A stretch of 64,000 bases of DNA from Sulfuritalea sp. (lineage in GTDB: Bacteria > Pseudomonadota > Gammaproteobacteria > Burkholderiales > Rhodocyclaceae). Under the pieces are notes generated by a model. That model was not told where the DNA came from. It did no database searches and worked only from the letters and a program-made list of their open reading frames with translations. The translations under genes and the position numbers were made by a program. The DNA lies in NCBI RefSeq assembly GCF_017302275.1, contig NZ_JAFLDR010000006.1:62001-126000 (forward strand), in the 5' to 3' direction. This document shows positions 39,583 through 47,990 of the stretch, one piece after another; within the stretch, counting starts at the first letter, position 1, and each line of letters begins with the position of its first letter.

Positions 39583-41910
39583 ATGACCCATGATGAACTG
39601 ATTCCCTTTCTGCTAGACAAGGCGCCGCTGTTCGAGAGCTTCGGGCGGGACAGCATCGAGGCGATCGTCGAAGGATCCGAGTTGCGCACCTTCGAGGGCA
39701 ACGAGTCGATCATCCAGTGCGGCGACGAGGGGCGCTTCATCGGCGTCTTGCTGGACGGCCACGGCGAGATTTCGGTGGCCGACAATACGGGCGGCCGCAT
39801 CGTCATGAGCCCGCTGGAAGTGGGTGACGTGTTCGGGGAAATGTCGGTGCTGACCGGCGATCGCACCGTTGCCGACGTCATCGCGGGCAATCGTTGCCTG
39901 GTGCTTCTGATTCCCCAGGACGTGGTCAGCAGCCTCATCCTGGTCTATCCCAAGGCCATCCTGTATCTCTCGAAATTGCTCGCGGATCGCGCTCGTGCCC
40001 AGGCCGTCGATGTCACCAGCAGCCAGCTGCGCGCCCGCGCCCTGGCGCAATCCGACGACCCCTATGCGCTGAGCCTGAAGAAGGACGTGCACGGCAAGAT
40101 CCTCTCAATCAATGCCGGTCTCTCCCAGATCCGCTTCGGTATCTACGACACGCATGACGAGGCGCTGGATGTGCACGGCGTGGTCGATTGTGCCGGCTGC
40201 GAGTCGGTGCACATCACCATGACCGCCGCCGGCAAGGCGGTGCGCCGCGAACGGCCGCCCTTCGCCATCGGCGAGTTCTTCAACGTCCTGTTCGAGTCCA
40301 TGCTCGAGCTCGACAACCGCTTCCTGTTTACGCCGCTGGACGTCATCGCCGTCGGCCACCGCGTGGTCCATGGCGGCAGCAAGTTCTCCAGCGCCACGGT
40401 TATCACGCCGCAGGTGCTGGCCGACATCGAAGCCCTTGCGACGTTGGCGCCGCTGCACAACCCGCACAACCTCGAAGGCATGCGCGAGGCGATGAAGTTC
40501 TTTCCCGGCGTGCCGCATGTCGCCGTGTTCGACACCGCCTTCCACCAGACGCTGCCGACCTATGCCTACCTCTACGGCCTGCCCTACGAGTGGTACAAGA
40601 AGGAGGGCATACGCCGCTACGGTTTCCACGGCACATCGCATCGCTACGTGTCGCTGAAGGCGGCGGAAGTCCTCAAGCGGCCGCTCGGCGAACTGGAGAT
40701 CATTTCCTGCCACCTCGGTGTCGGCGCCTCGATGTGCGCCATCGACCACGGCCGCTCGGTGGACACCACGATGGGCATGACGCCTTCGGACGGGCTGATC
40801 ATGCCCAGCCGATCCGGCAGCCTCGACCCGGCGATCATGATCCAGCTCATGGAGCGCTACAAGCTCGGTCCGGACGAACTCAACAAGCTGATCAATTCGG
40901 AAAGCGGCCTCAAGGGCATTTCCGGGATTTCCAGCGACATCCACGAGATCGAAGCCGCCGCCGCCGAGGGCCACCATCGCGCGCTGCTGGCGCACAAGGC
41001 CTTCTGCTACCAGATCCGCAAGAACATCGGCGCCTACGTCGCCGCGATGGGCGGCGTCAGCGTCCTGGCCTTCACGGGCGACATCGGCGAGACCAGTCCC
41101 GCCGTGCGCAGCCTCGCCTGCCAGGGCCTGGCCTACATGGGCATCAAGCTCGACGAAGACAAGAACAGCAGCCTGGGCGCGGTGAGCGACTATGCGGTCA
41201 TCTCCGCCGACGACTCGCCGGTCACCATCATCGTCGTCGCCAACAATGACGAACGTCTGCTGGCATGGGAAGCCTTGCGTGCCATCGAGCGCAACCAGAT
41301 CACCCTGGCGATTCGCGACGAGGCGGCGTCGCCGATTCCGATCGAGGTCTCGGCGCACCACGTGCATCTGGCCCAAGCCGATGTCGAGAAACTCTTTGGC
41401 CCCGGCCACCAGCTCACGCCGGAACATGAACTGTCGCAGCCGGGGCAGTTTGCCTGCGCCGAGAAGGTGGATCTGGTCGGCCCCAAGGGGCGCATCGCCA
41501 ATGTGCGCGTGCTCGGGCCGACGCGCAAGGAAACCCAGGTCGAGATCGCCATGACCGAGCAGTTCAAGCTGGGCGTGCAACCGCCGATACGCGAGTCCGG
41601 CGACCTTGCCAATACGCCGGGAATCCGCCTCGAAGGTCCCGCCGGGAGTACACAGCTCGACCGGGGCGTGATCTGTGCCCAGCGTCATATCCACATGTCT
41701 CCCGAGGATGCCATGCGCCTGCGCCTGCGCGATCGCTACGTGGTGCGCGTGCGCATCGAGGGCGAGCGCGAAGTGACCTACGGCGACGTCGTGGTGCGGG
41801 TAAATCCCAACTACCGTTTGGCCATGCACATCGACACCGATGAAGGCAATGCCGGCAACATCACCACGGGCATGCAGGGCTTCATCGAGGAAATCCAGAG
41901 TCGCGCCTGA
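39583..41910 (+). CDS. Fusion: cyclic-nucleotide-binding domain + acetate kinase + PduL phosphotransacylase
   Basis: This 775-residue protein has three parts. Residues about 10-130 are a CRP-type cyclic-nucleotide-binding domain (GEISVADN, PLEVGDVFGEMSVLTGDRTV). Residues about 170-560 are acetate/propionate kinase (GHRVVHGG, FDTAFHQTLPTYAYLYGLP, YGFHGTSHRYVS, DTTMGMTPSDGLIMPSRSGS). Residues about 583-775 are a PduL-type phosphate acyltransferase (EVSAHHVHLAQADVEKL and RGVICAQRHIHMSPEDA). Together these could convert acetyl-CoA or propionyl-CoA to the acid plus ATP, or the reverse, in one chain gated by a nucleotide. Some kinase signature residues differ (SINAGLSQIRF, HLGVGAS, TGDIGET). It is convergent with the CoA-transferase gene. 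Confidence 0.85.
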   Translation: MTHDELIPFLLDKAPLFESFGRDSIEAIVEGSELRTFEGNESIIQCGDEGRFIGVLLDGHGEISVADNTGGRIVMSPLEVGDVFGEMSVLTGDRTVADVIAGNRCLVLLIPQDVVSSLILVYPKAILYLSKLLADRARAQAVDVTSSQLRARALAQSDDPYALSLKKDVHGKILSINAGLSQIRFGIYDTHDEALDVHGVVDCAGCESVHITMTAAGKAVRRERPPFAIGEFFNVLFESMLELDNRFLFTPLDVIAVGHRVVHGGSKFSSATVITPQVLADIEALATLAPLHNPHNLEGMREAMKFFPGVPHVAVFDTAFHQTLPTYAYLYGLPYEWYKKEGIRRYGFHGTSHRYVSLKAAEVLKRPLGELEIISCHLGVGASMCAIDHGRSVDTTMGMTPSDGLIMPSRSGSLDPAIMIQLMERYKLGPDELNKLINSESGLKGISGISSDIHEIEAAAAEGHHRALLAHKAFCYQIRKNIGAYVAAMGGVSVLAFTGDIGETSPAVRSLACQGLAYMGIKLDEDKNSSLGAVSDYAVISADDSPVTIIVVANNDERLLAWEALRAIERNQITLAIRDEAASPIPIEVSAHHVHLAQADVEKLFGPGHQLTPEHELSQPGQFACAEKVDLVGPKGRIANVRVLGPTRKETQVEIAMTEQFKLGVQPPIRESGDLANTPGIRLEGPAGSTQLDRGVICAQRHIHMSPEDAMRLRLRDRYVVRVRIEGEREVTYGDVVVRVNPNYRLAMHIDTDEGNAGNITTGMQGFIEEIQSRA

Positions 41911-41926
41911 GGGCGCGGCCGGCGCA

Positions 41927-43939
41927 TCAGCCGCCTGCGGACTTCAAGCGTTCCTGCGCCTCGTCGCGGCTGCCGAAGATCTGCGGGTCGGCGACGCGCT
42001 TGCCGAAGGATTCGCCGAGTCTGGCGCGCAGGAAGGTACTCGAGGTATAGCGCGTCACGTCCGTGTAGTGCCGGTCCATGATGCCCTTGACCATGGCCGT
42101 GTAATCATCGATCAGTTCCGGCGCGATGCTGAAGCGGTCGTAGTTGACGATGGCCGCCACCCTGTGGCCGATCGGCGCCAGGCGTGATTCCACGGCGGCG
42201 AGGATGCGGTCGATGTCGGCGCGGGAGCGTACCGAGAGGCCCTCGAAATTGACGAAGAACACGTTCTGCGCCGCGTCGTAGCTCAGGCGTTGTTCGAGCG
42301 GCATTTCCAGCAGGCCGGGGCGCAGGCCCATCGGCTCCGCGCTGAAAACGCGCGCGTCCATCAGCGCTGGCGGCTGGCGCATGAGCGGAGCGAATTCCAT
42401 GCGGTCCAGAATGTCGCGCCGCAGATCGACGCCGGGCGCGATCTCGATCAGTTCCAGTCCCTCGGCGCAAAGGCGGAAGACGCAGCGCTCGGTGACGTAG
42501 AGCACGGTCTTCCCGCTCGCGGCGGCAACCGGGCCGCTGAACGTGCGGTGTTCGACCTCGTTCACGAACTTCATCGCCTTGCCGTCGGCAAGAATCTTTA
42601 GGACGCCGGCTTCAAGTGCGAGTTCGAGCTTGCCGGCGGTGAAAGTGCCGACGAAGACCACCTTCTTTGCGCTCTGGCTGATGTTGATGAAGCCGCCGGC
42701 GCCGGCAAGCTTGGGGCCGAACTTCGAGACGTTCAGGTTGCCTTCCCGGTCGGCCTGGGCGAGGCCGAGAAAAGCGATGTCGAGGCCGCCGCCGTCGTAG
42801 AAATCGAACTGGCTGGGCTGGTCGACGATGGCTTGGGTATTGATTGCCGCGCCAAAGTTCAGGCCGCCGGCCGGAACGCCGCCGATCACGCCAGGCTCGG
42901 CGGTGAGGGTGATGAGGTCGAGGATCTTTTCCTCCGTCGCAACGCTGGCGATGCCTTCCGGCATGCCGATGCCGAGGTTAACCACGTCGTTTGCGGTGAG
43001 TTCCATCGCCGCGCGGCGGGCAATGATCTTGCGCTCGTCGAGCCCCATCGGTGCCACGGCCGAGATCGGTACCCGTATCTCGCCGGAAAACGCGGCACTG
43101 TAGGGTTCGATGAAGGTCTGCATGTGGTATTCGGGCTTTTCCGCCACCACCACGCAATCCACCAGCACGCCGGGAATCTTCACCTGGCGCGGGTTCAGGG
43201 TATTGCGATCGGCGATGCGCTCGACCTGGGCGATGACGATGCCGCCGGAGTTGTGCGCCGCCATGGCGATCGCCTGTGCTTCGAGCGTCAGGGCTTCGCG
43301 CTCCATGCTGACATTGCCGTCGGAATCCGCCGTGGTGCCGCGGATGATGCCGACATGGATCGGGAAGGCCTTGTAAAACAGAAAATCCTCGCCGTCGATC
43401 GGCATCAGGCGCACCAGGTCGACACCGCTGGCAAGGGTCCGCTGGTTGAGCTTGCCGCCGCCATGGCGCGGATCGACGAAGGTGCCGAGCCCGATCCGGG
43501 TCAAGGTTCCGGGCTTGCCGGCGGCGATATCGCGGAACAGGTGACAGATCACGCCCTGCGGCAGGTTCCAGGCCTCGATGCGGTTGGCGACCGCGAGCTG
43601 CTGCAGCGTCGGCACCAGTCCCCAATGCCCGCCAACGACTCGCCTGACCAGGCCGTCGTGGCCCAGGTGATTGAGGCCGCGCGCCTTGCCGTCGCCCTGG
43701 CCGGCGGCATACACCAGCGTGAGATCACGCGGATGGCCCAGGCCGTGGGCATCGGCCTCTTGCGTCTCGAGAAATCGCGTCTCGAGCGCGACGGCGATGT
43801 TCTCGGCAAAGCCGATGCCGACGAAGCCGCCGGTGGCGATCGTGTCGCCGTCGCGGATCAGCTTCACGGCCTGGGCGGCGCTCATGACCTTGCCGGTGTC
43901 GCCACCGCGTAGGGACGCGATCAGGGGATGCTGGGACAT
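41927..43939 (-). CDS. Acyl-CoA:acetate/3-ketoacid CoA-transferase (propionate CoA-transferase-like), extended
   Basis: This 670-residue protein starts at ATG 43939 ([13 protein letters not shown]) with AAGGAG 6 nt upstream; the open frame further upstream is not supported. Two Rossmann-like CoA-transferase halves are joined: [20 protein letters not shown], then [19 protein letters not shown] and [14 protein letters not shown], which holds the likely catalytic glutamate. This is the Pct/YdiF type, which moves CoA between short-chain acids. The family is usually about 520-530 residues, so roughly the last 140 are an added domain ([13 protein letters not shown]). It is convergent with the AckA-PduL fusion, 16 bp apart. 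Confidence 0.88.
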   Translation of the reverse strand: MSQHPLIASLRGGDTGKVMSAAQAVKLIRDGDTIATGGFVGIGFAENIAVALETRFLETQEADAHGLGHPRDLTLVYAAGQGDGKARGLNHLGHDGLVRRVVGGHWGLVPTLQQLAVANRIEAWNLPQGVICHLFRDIAAGKPGTLTRIGLGTFVDPRHGGGKLNQRTLASGVDLVRLMPIDGEDFLFYKAFPIHVGIIRGTTADSDGNVSMEREALTLEAQAIAMAAHNSGGIVIAQVERIADRNTLNPRQVKIPGVLVDCVVVAEKPEYHMQTFIEPYSAAFSGEIRVPISAVAPMGLDERKIIARRAAMELTANDVVNLGIGMPEGIASVATEEKILDLITLTAEPGVIGGVPAGGLNFGAAINTQAIVDQPSQFDFYDGGGLDIAFLGLAQADREGNLNVSKFGPKLAGAGGFINISQSAKKVVFVGTFTAGKLELALEAGVLKILADGKAMKFVNEVEHRTFSGPVAAASGKTVLYVTERCVFRLCAEGLELIEIAPGVDLRRDILDRMEFAPLMRQPPALMDARVFSAEPMGLRPGLLEMPLEQRLSYDAAQNVFFVNFEGLSVRSRADIDRILAAVESRLAPIGHRVAAIVNYDRFSIAPELIDDYTAMVKGIMDRHYTDVTRYTSSTFLRARLGESFGKRVADPQIFGSRDEAQERLKSAGG

Positions 43940-44032
43940 GGGTTGCTCCTTGCGTGCTGTTGCGGACGTCGTGGATGGACGATTATCGCGCCATGCCGGA
44001 TCACGGGAGTGTGACCGAAACACCGATGCCAG

Positions 44033-44060
44033 AAAAACAAACCCCGCCGGAGCGGGGTTT
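44033..44060 (-). terminator. Intrinsic terminator of the TRAP transporter operon
   Basis: AAACCCCGC (44039-44047), loop CGGA, GCGGGGTTT (44052-44060): a perfect 9-bp stem. On the - strand it is followed by a U-rich run (TTTGTTTTT, 44033-44041). It lies 38 bp past the dctP stop codon. Confidence 0.9.
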
Positions 44061-44098
44061 GCAGTATCCGTCCGCTGCCGCGAGCGGCAGCATGGAAT

Positions 44099-45211
44099 TT
44101 ACTTCTTCTTCGGCGCTGCCTTGGCCGGCGCGCTGCGGCCGGTCTGCATGAAGTTGTCGAACGTGGCCTCGGTGAAGCGGAACCAGAGGTTCTGCTCGTC
44201 GCGGAAGGCCGCGTAGTCGGCATACACCTTCTTCCAGTTCGGGTTCTTCGCCGACAACTCGTCGTACAGCTGCATCGCCGCGTCGTGCGCCGCCTTGAGG
44301 ATGCTCTTGTCGAAGGCGGCGAGCTTGGCGCCGTTGGCCACCAGGCGCTTCAGCGCCGCCGGGTTCTTGGCGTCGTAGCGTGCCTGCATCTCGACGTGGG
44401 CGTGCGAGGCGGCGGCGGTGACGATGGCCTTGTAGTCTGCCGGCAGCCCTTCCCAGGCCTTGTTGTTGACGTACAGGGACAGCTGCGGGCCGCCTTCCCA
44501 CCAGCCAGGGTAATAGTAGTGCTTGGCGACCTTGTAGAAGCCCAGTTTCTCGTCGTCATAGGGGCCGACCCACTCGGTGGCGTCGATGGTGCCCTTTTCC
44601 AGCGCCTGGTAGATTTCACCGCCGGGGATGTTCTGCGGCACGCCGCCGATCGCCGCCAGTACCTTGCCGCCGAAGCCGCCGATGCGCATCTTGAGGCCCT
44701 TGATGTCGGCCACCGACTTGATCGGCTTGCGGTACCAGCCGCCCATCTGGGCGCCGGTGTTGCCCATCGGGAAGTTGACGATGTTGTAGCCGGCATAGAA
44801 CTCGCGCAGCAGCTTCATGCCGTTGCCTTCGTACATCCAGGCCGTCATCTGGCGGCTGTTGAGGCCGAAGGGAATCGCGCAGTCGATGGCGAAGGTTTCA
44901 TCCTTGCCGAAGAAGTAGTAAGGCGCGGTGTGCGCGCATTCGACCGTGCCCTGCTGCACGCCGTCGACCACGCCGAAGGGGGGCATCAGTTCGCCGCCGG
45001 CATGGACGGAAATCGTGAACTTGCCGCCGGTGGACTCGCTCACCGACTTCGAGAACACCTCGGCGGCACCGTAAATGGTGTCGAGCGCCTTGGGGAAGCT
45101 CGAGGCCAGGCGCCAGCGGATGGTCGGGGACTGGGCGTGGACCGCCGGCGCGGCGCCGGCAGCCAGGATGCCGGCGATACCGGCGTTTTGCAGAAACTTG
45201 CGACGTTCCAT
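44099..45211 (-). CDS. TRAP transporter solute-binding protein (DctP family, 2-oxo-acid type)
   Basis: This 370-residue protein starts at ATG 45211 (MERRKFLQNAGIAGILAAG), with GAGGAG upstream. The N-terminus is a twin-arginine-like signal (RRKFLQ) ending AVHAQS, so the mature protein is periplasmic. KMRIGGFGG and the WVGPYDDEKLGFYKVAKHYY region resemble TakP, the DctP-type protein that binds 2-oxo acids such as pyruvate, so a keto- or hydroxy-acid ligand is inferred. The C-terminal AKAAPKKK tail is unusual but short. It is the last gene of the operon, behind dctQ and dctM, with a hairpin in the 71-bp spacer. Confidence 0.9.
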   Translation of the reverse strand: MERRKFLQNAGIAGILAAGAAPAVHAQSPTIRWRLASSFPKALDTIYGAAEVFSKSVSESTGGKFTISVHAGGELMPPFGVVDGVQQGTVECAHTAPYYFFGKDETFAIDCAIPFGLNSRQMTAWMYEGNGMKLLREFYAGYNIVNFPMGNTGAQMGGWYRKPIKSVADIKGLKMRIGGFGGKVLAAIGGVPQNIPGGEIYQALEKGTIDATEWVGPYDDEKLGFYKVAKHYYYPGWWEGGPQLSLYVNNKAWEGLPADYKAIVTAAASHAHVEMQARYDAKNPAALKRLVANGAKLAAFDKSILKAAHDAAMQLYDELSAKNPNWKKVYADYAAFRDEQNLWFRFTEATFDNFMQTGRSAPAKAAPKKK

Positions 45212-45245
45212 GTATGAGATCTCCTCGTTGTGGTTCAACCAGACA

Positions 45246-45269
45246 GGCGGCCCCAGGCTGGGTGCCGCC
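45246..45269 (-). other. Hairpin in the dctM-dctP spacer
   Basis: GGCGGC and GCCGCC arms with an inner CCCA/TGGG pair form a 10-bp stem with a one-base bulge and a 3-nt loop. No T-run follows. Placed between the permease and the binding-protein genes, it could stabilise a processed dctP message, since binding proteins are usually needed in excess (inference). Confidence 0.55.
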
Positions 45270-45282
45270 GGATACTACACCA

Positions 45283-47085
45283 TCACTTCTTGCCCTGTTT
45301 CAAGGACTGTTCGAGCGCTTTGCCCGGATCGTCCGCCTCGTCTTCCTTGTCGGCCTTGCCGTCCGCGCCTTCCTTGTCCTTTTCGCCATCGTCCTCCTCG
45401 GCCTCCGGCGCCATGGACTCCAGGCTACCGGGAGCCTCGATCTGGACATCCTGGGTGCTTGCCGCGGCCGGCTTGTCCAGGCTGTCGAGCACCAGGTTCG
45501 GGTAGATCACCACGGCAGAGACCATGATCAGCTGCAGGATGATGAAGGCGATCGCGCCCTTGTAGATCTGCGTCGTGGTCACCGCCGGGATGCGCTCGTT
45601 GGTGACGCGGTCGTTGTAGTCGGACTTCGCCGCCACGCTGCGCAGGTAGAACAGGGCGAAGCCGAAGGGCGGGGTGAGGAAGGAGGTCTGCAGGTTCATG
45701 GCGACGATGACGCCGAACCAGATCAGGGCATCGCTGCCGGCCGGCAGCAGGGCCGGCAGGATCTTCTCCGCCACCGGCGCCAGGATGGGCACGACGATGA
45801 AGGCGATTTCGAAGAAGTCGATGAACATGCCGAGGATGAAGATCAGCAGATTCACGATAATCAGGAAACCCATGGCGCCGCCGGGCAGCTTGTCGAACAG
45901 GTGCTCGACGAACTTGTGGCCGTCGGCGGCGTTGAAAGTGAAGGAGAACACCGTCGAGCCGATCAGGATGAAAAGCACGAACACCGAAAGCTTGGTGGTG
46001 TTCTCCAGCGCCTGCACCAGCAGGTCCTTCGACAACTGGCGGCGAGCGATCGCCATCACCAGCGCGCCGAGCGCGCCCATCGCGCCGCCCTCGGTCGGCG
46101 TCGCCAGGCCGAGGAAGATGGTGCCCAGCACCAGGAAGATCAGCACCAGCGGCGGGATCAGAACGAAGGTCACGCGTTCGGAGAGCTTGGAGAGCAGACC
46201 CATGCCGGTGAGTTTGTTGATCAGCGCGAGGCCCAGCGCGACGAACGAGGAGATAGTCATCGACAGGATCAGGATTTCGTCGCCGGGCGCCGCGTTTTCG
46301 CGGCCGGTCCAGCCCTTGATCAGGCCGTCGTGCACCTGGGACCAGGCGATGCCGGCCGCCGCCGCGACCAGCAGCAGCAGCAGCAGCGAAATGTGGCCCG
46401 AGGACCCATTGGCTTCCTTGTAGATGCGCGCCTCGGCGGGCAGGGCCGGCACCCAGGCCGGCTTGACGAAGGCCACCACGATGACGAACAAGGCATAAAG
46501 GCAGACCAGCAGCACGCCGGGGACCAGGGCGCCGGCATACAGGTCGCCGACCGAGCGGCCGAGCTGGTCGGCCATCACGATCAGCACCAGCGAGGGCGGG
46601 ATGGCCTGGGCCAGGGTGCCCGAGGCGGTGATCACGCCGGTGGCGATGGCGCGGTTGTAGCCGTAGCGCAGCATGATCGGCAGCGAGATCAGGCCCATCG
46701 AGATCACCGCCGCGGCGACCACGCCGGTGGTGGCGGCGAGCAGGGCGCCGACGAAGATCACGGCAAGGGCGAGGCCGCCGCGCAGCGGGCCGAACACCTG
46801 GCCGACGGTCTCCAGCAGGTCCTCGGCCATGCCGCTGCGCTCGAGGATGATGCCCATGAAGGTGAAGAAGGGGATGGCCAGCAGCGTGTCGTTCTGCATG
46901 ATGCCGAAGATGCGCAACGGCAGCGCCTGGAACAGCGAGGGTGGGAACATGCTCGCTTCCATGCCGAGGAAGCCGAAAAAAAGCCCCGTCGAGGCGAGCG
47001 CAAACGCCACCGGAAAGCCGGTGAGGAGAAAGAACAGCAGGCCGCAAAACATCAGCGGCACGAAGTTTTGGGCGATGAATTCCAT
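45283..47085 (-). CDS. TRAP transporter large permease (DctM)
   Basis: This 600-residue inner-membrane protein has about 13-15 hydrophobic segments and is the channel-forming subunit of a tripartite ATP-independent periplasmic transporter. FFTFMGIILERSGMAEDLLE and PLRGGLALAVIFVGALLAAT are DctM signatures, and ATPTEGGAMGALGALVMA is the second conserved loop. It is longer than the classic DctM (about 430) and ends in an acidic/lysine-rich cytoplasmic tail (residues about 555-600). It overlaps dctQ by 1 bp. Confidence 0.92.
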   Translation of the reverse strand: MEFIAQNFVPLMFCGLLFFLLTGFPVAFALASTGLFFGFLGMEASMFPPSLFQALPLRIFGIMQNDTLLAIPFFTFMGIILERSGMAEDLLETVGQVFGPLRGGLALAVIFVGALLAATTGVVAAAVISMGLISLPIMLRYGYNRAIATGVITASGTLAQAIPPSLVLIVMADQLGRSVGDLYAGALVPGVLLVCLYALFVIVVAFVKPAWVPALPAEARIYKEANGSSGHISLLLLLLVAAAAGIAWSQVHDGLIKGWTGRENAAPGDEILILSMTISSFVALGLALINKLTGMGLLSKLSERVTFVLIPPLVLIFLVLGTIFLGLATPTEGGAMGALGALVMAIARRQLSKDLLVQALENTTKLSVFVLFILIGSTVFSFTFNAADGHKFVEHLFDKLPGGAMGFLIIVNLLIFILGMFIDFFEIAFIVVPILAPVAEKILPALLPAGSDALIWFGVIVAMNLQTSFLTPPFGFALFYLRSVAAKSDYNDRVTNERIPAVTTTQIYKGAIAFIILQLIMVSAVVIYPNLVLDSLDKPAAASTQDVQIEAPGSLESMAPEAEEDDGEKDKEGADGKADKEDEADDPGKALEQSLKQGKK

Positions 47086-47684
47086 CAGCGGACTTCCTCT
47101 CGTACGTGTGCGGCGTGTTCCTCGATCTCGTGGCCGATCTCATCCTTGGCCGCGGTTGCTTCATGGCCGATGGCATCGGGTGCAGCGCCGGCGAGAAAGG
47201 CCGCGCGCTTGATCAGTTCGGAGGCGCCCTGCAGCCCCAGCAGCGTGAAGCCGAGCGGGATCAGTGCATACATCGGCCAGCGAATCAGGCCGCCGGCGTT
47301 CTGCGACATCTCGCCGCTGTTCCAGGCATTCACGAACAGGGGCCAGGAGATCACGACCAGCATGTAGCACAGCGGGAACAGGAAGACGACGATGCCGACG
47401 ATGTCGATGATGTTGCGTGTCTTTGCCGAGAGGTGGTTGGAAATGAAGTCGATGCGCACGTGGGCGTTCTTGAGGAAGGCGAAGCCGGCGCCGAGCATGA
47501 AGACGGAGGCAAACAGGTACCACTGGATTTCCAGCAGCGCGTTCGAACTGGTGTCGAAGGCCTTGCGCACGATGGCGTTGCCGGCGGAGATCAGCACGGC
47601 GGCGAGGATCAGCCAGATCAGACTGCGGCCGAGCCGGTCGTTCATCCAGTCGACCCCGCGGGAGAATTTCAACATGGCGTTCAT
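47085..47684 (-). CDS. TRAP transporter small permease (DctQ)
   Basis: This 199-residue protein has four predicted membrane helices (first SLIWLILAAVLISAGNAIVR). The DctQ pattern LEIQWYLFASVFMLGAGFAF with KNAHVRIDFI is clear. The C-terminal tail is charged (AAKDEIGHEIEEH). It is the first gene of the operon dctQ-dctM-dctP, after a leader of about 200 nt from the promoter at 47888-47916. It is divergent from the GntR-type regulator. Confidence 0.92.
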   Translation of the reverse strand: MNAMLKFSRGVDWMNDRLGRSLIWLILAAVLISAGNAIVRKAFDTSSNALLEIQWYLFASVFMLGAGFAFLKNAHVRIDFISNHLSAKTRNIIDIVGIVVFLFPLCYMLVVISWPLFVNAWNSGEMSQNAGGLIRWPMYALIPLGFTLLGLQGASELIKRAAFLAGAAPDAIGHEATAAKDEIGHEIEEHAAHVREEVR

Positions 47685-47865
47685 CGGTGCGACTCCAGGG
47701 TGGCGTTGCGCAGGCCGCGGCGATTCAAGGGAATGCCGGAGAATGGAAGGGGCATCATAACCTGAGGTTTCAATATTCGTCGAATCGAAAGCCTGCCGGC
47801 ACCGGGTGCGTCAGCAGGTGTGCGGTGCAGCAAGCGATTCCCGTGATATCGGTGGATTGGATCAA

Positions 47866-47876
47866 TGGTAAGACCA
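47866..47876. promoter_or_regulatory. GntR/FCD operator O1 downstream of the dct promoter
   Basis: TGGT-AAG-ACCA is a perfect palindrome of the TGGTnnnACCA type used by PdhR/LldR-like FCD regulators. It is about 5-15 bp downstream of the expected dctQ transcription start, a position that would block RNA polymerase. Confidence 0.7.
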
Positions 47877-47887
47877 AAACGTTCGGC

Positions 47888-47916
47888 ATGATATCGATGC
47901 CAACCTACATTGTCAA
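47888..47916 (-). promoter_or_regulatory. Promoter of the dctQMP operon
   Basis: On the - strand TTGACA (47911-47916) and TATCAT (47888-47893) are 17 bp apart, a near-consensus sigma70 promoter. Transcription would start near 47881, giving a leader of almost 200 nt before dctQ. I see no riboswitch-like pattern in this leader. Confidence 0.75.
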
Positions 47917-47954
47917 TTGAAATATTTTCATGGCCCCGGTTTATTTCAGGGCAA

Positions 47955-47984
47955 TTGATCTTTTGGTCAGACCAATGATATATT
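47955..47984 (+). promoter_or_regulatory. Promoter of the GntR-type regulator, with operator O2 in its spacer
   Basis: TTGATC (47955-47960) and TATATT (47979-47984) are 18 bp apart. The palindrome TTGGT-CAG-ACCAA (47963-47975) fills the spacer, so the regulator should repress itself. The -10 ends 6 bp before the ATG at 47991 and there is no ribosome site, so the mRNA may be leaderless. Confidence 0.65.
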
Positions 47985-47990
47985 GAGTCA

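Noticed and set aside
45214-47367. A 717-codon open frame antisense to the TRAP permease genes
   Set aside because: Its translation is a low-complexity His/Gln/Asp-rich shadow of dctM and dctQ, which have clear homology on the other strand.
47685-47880. Riboswitch in the dctQ leader of about 200 nt
   Set aside because: No recognisable conserved core; only weak GC-rich pairings such as CCTGC/GCAGG.
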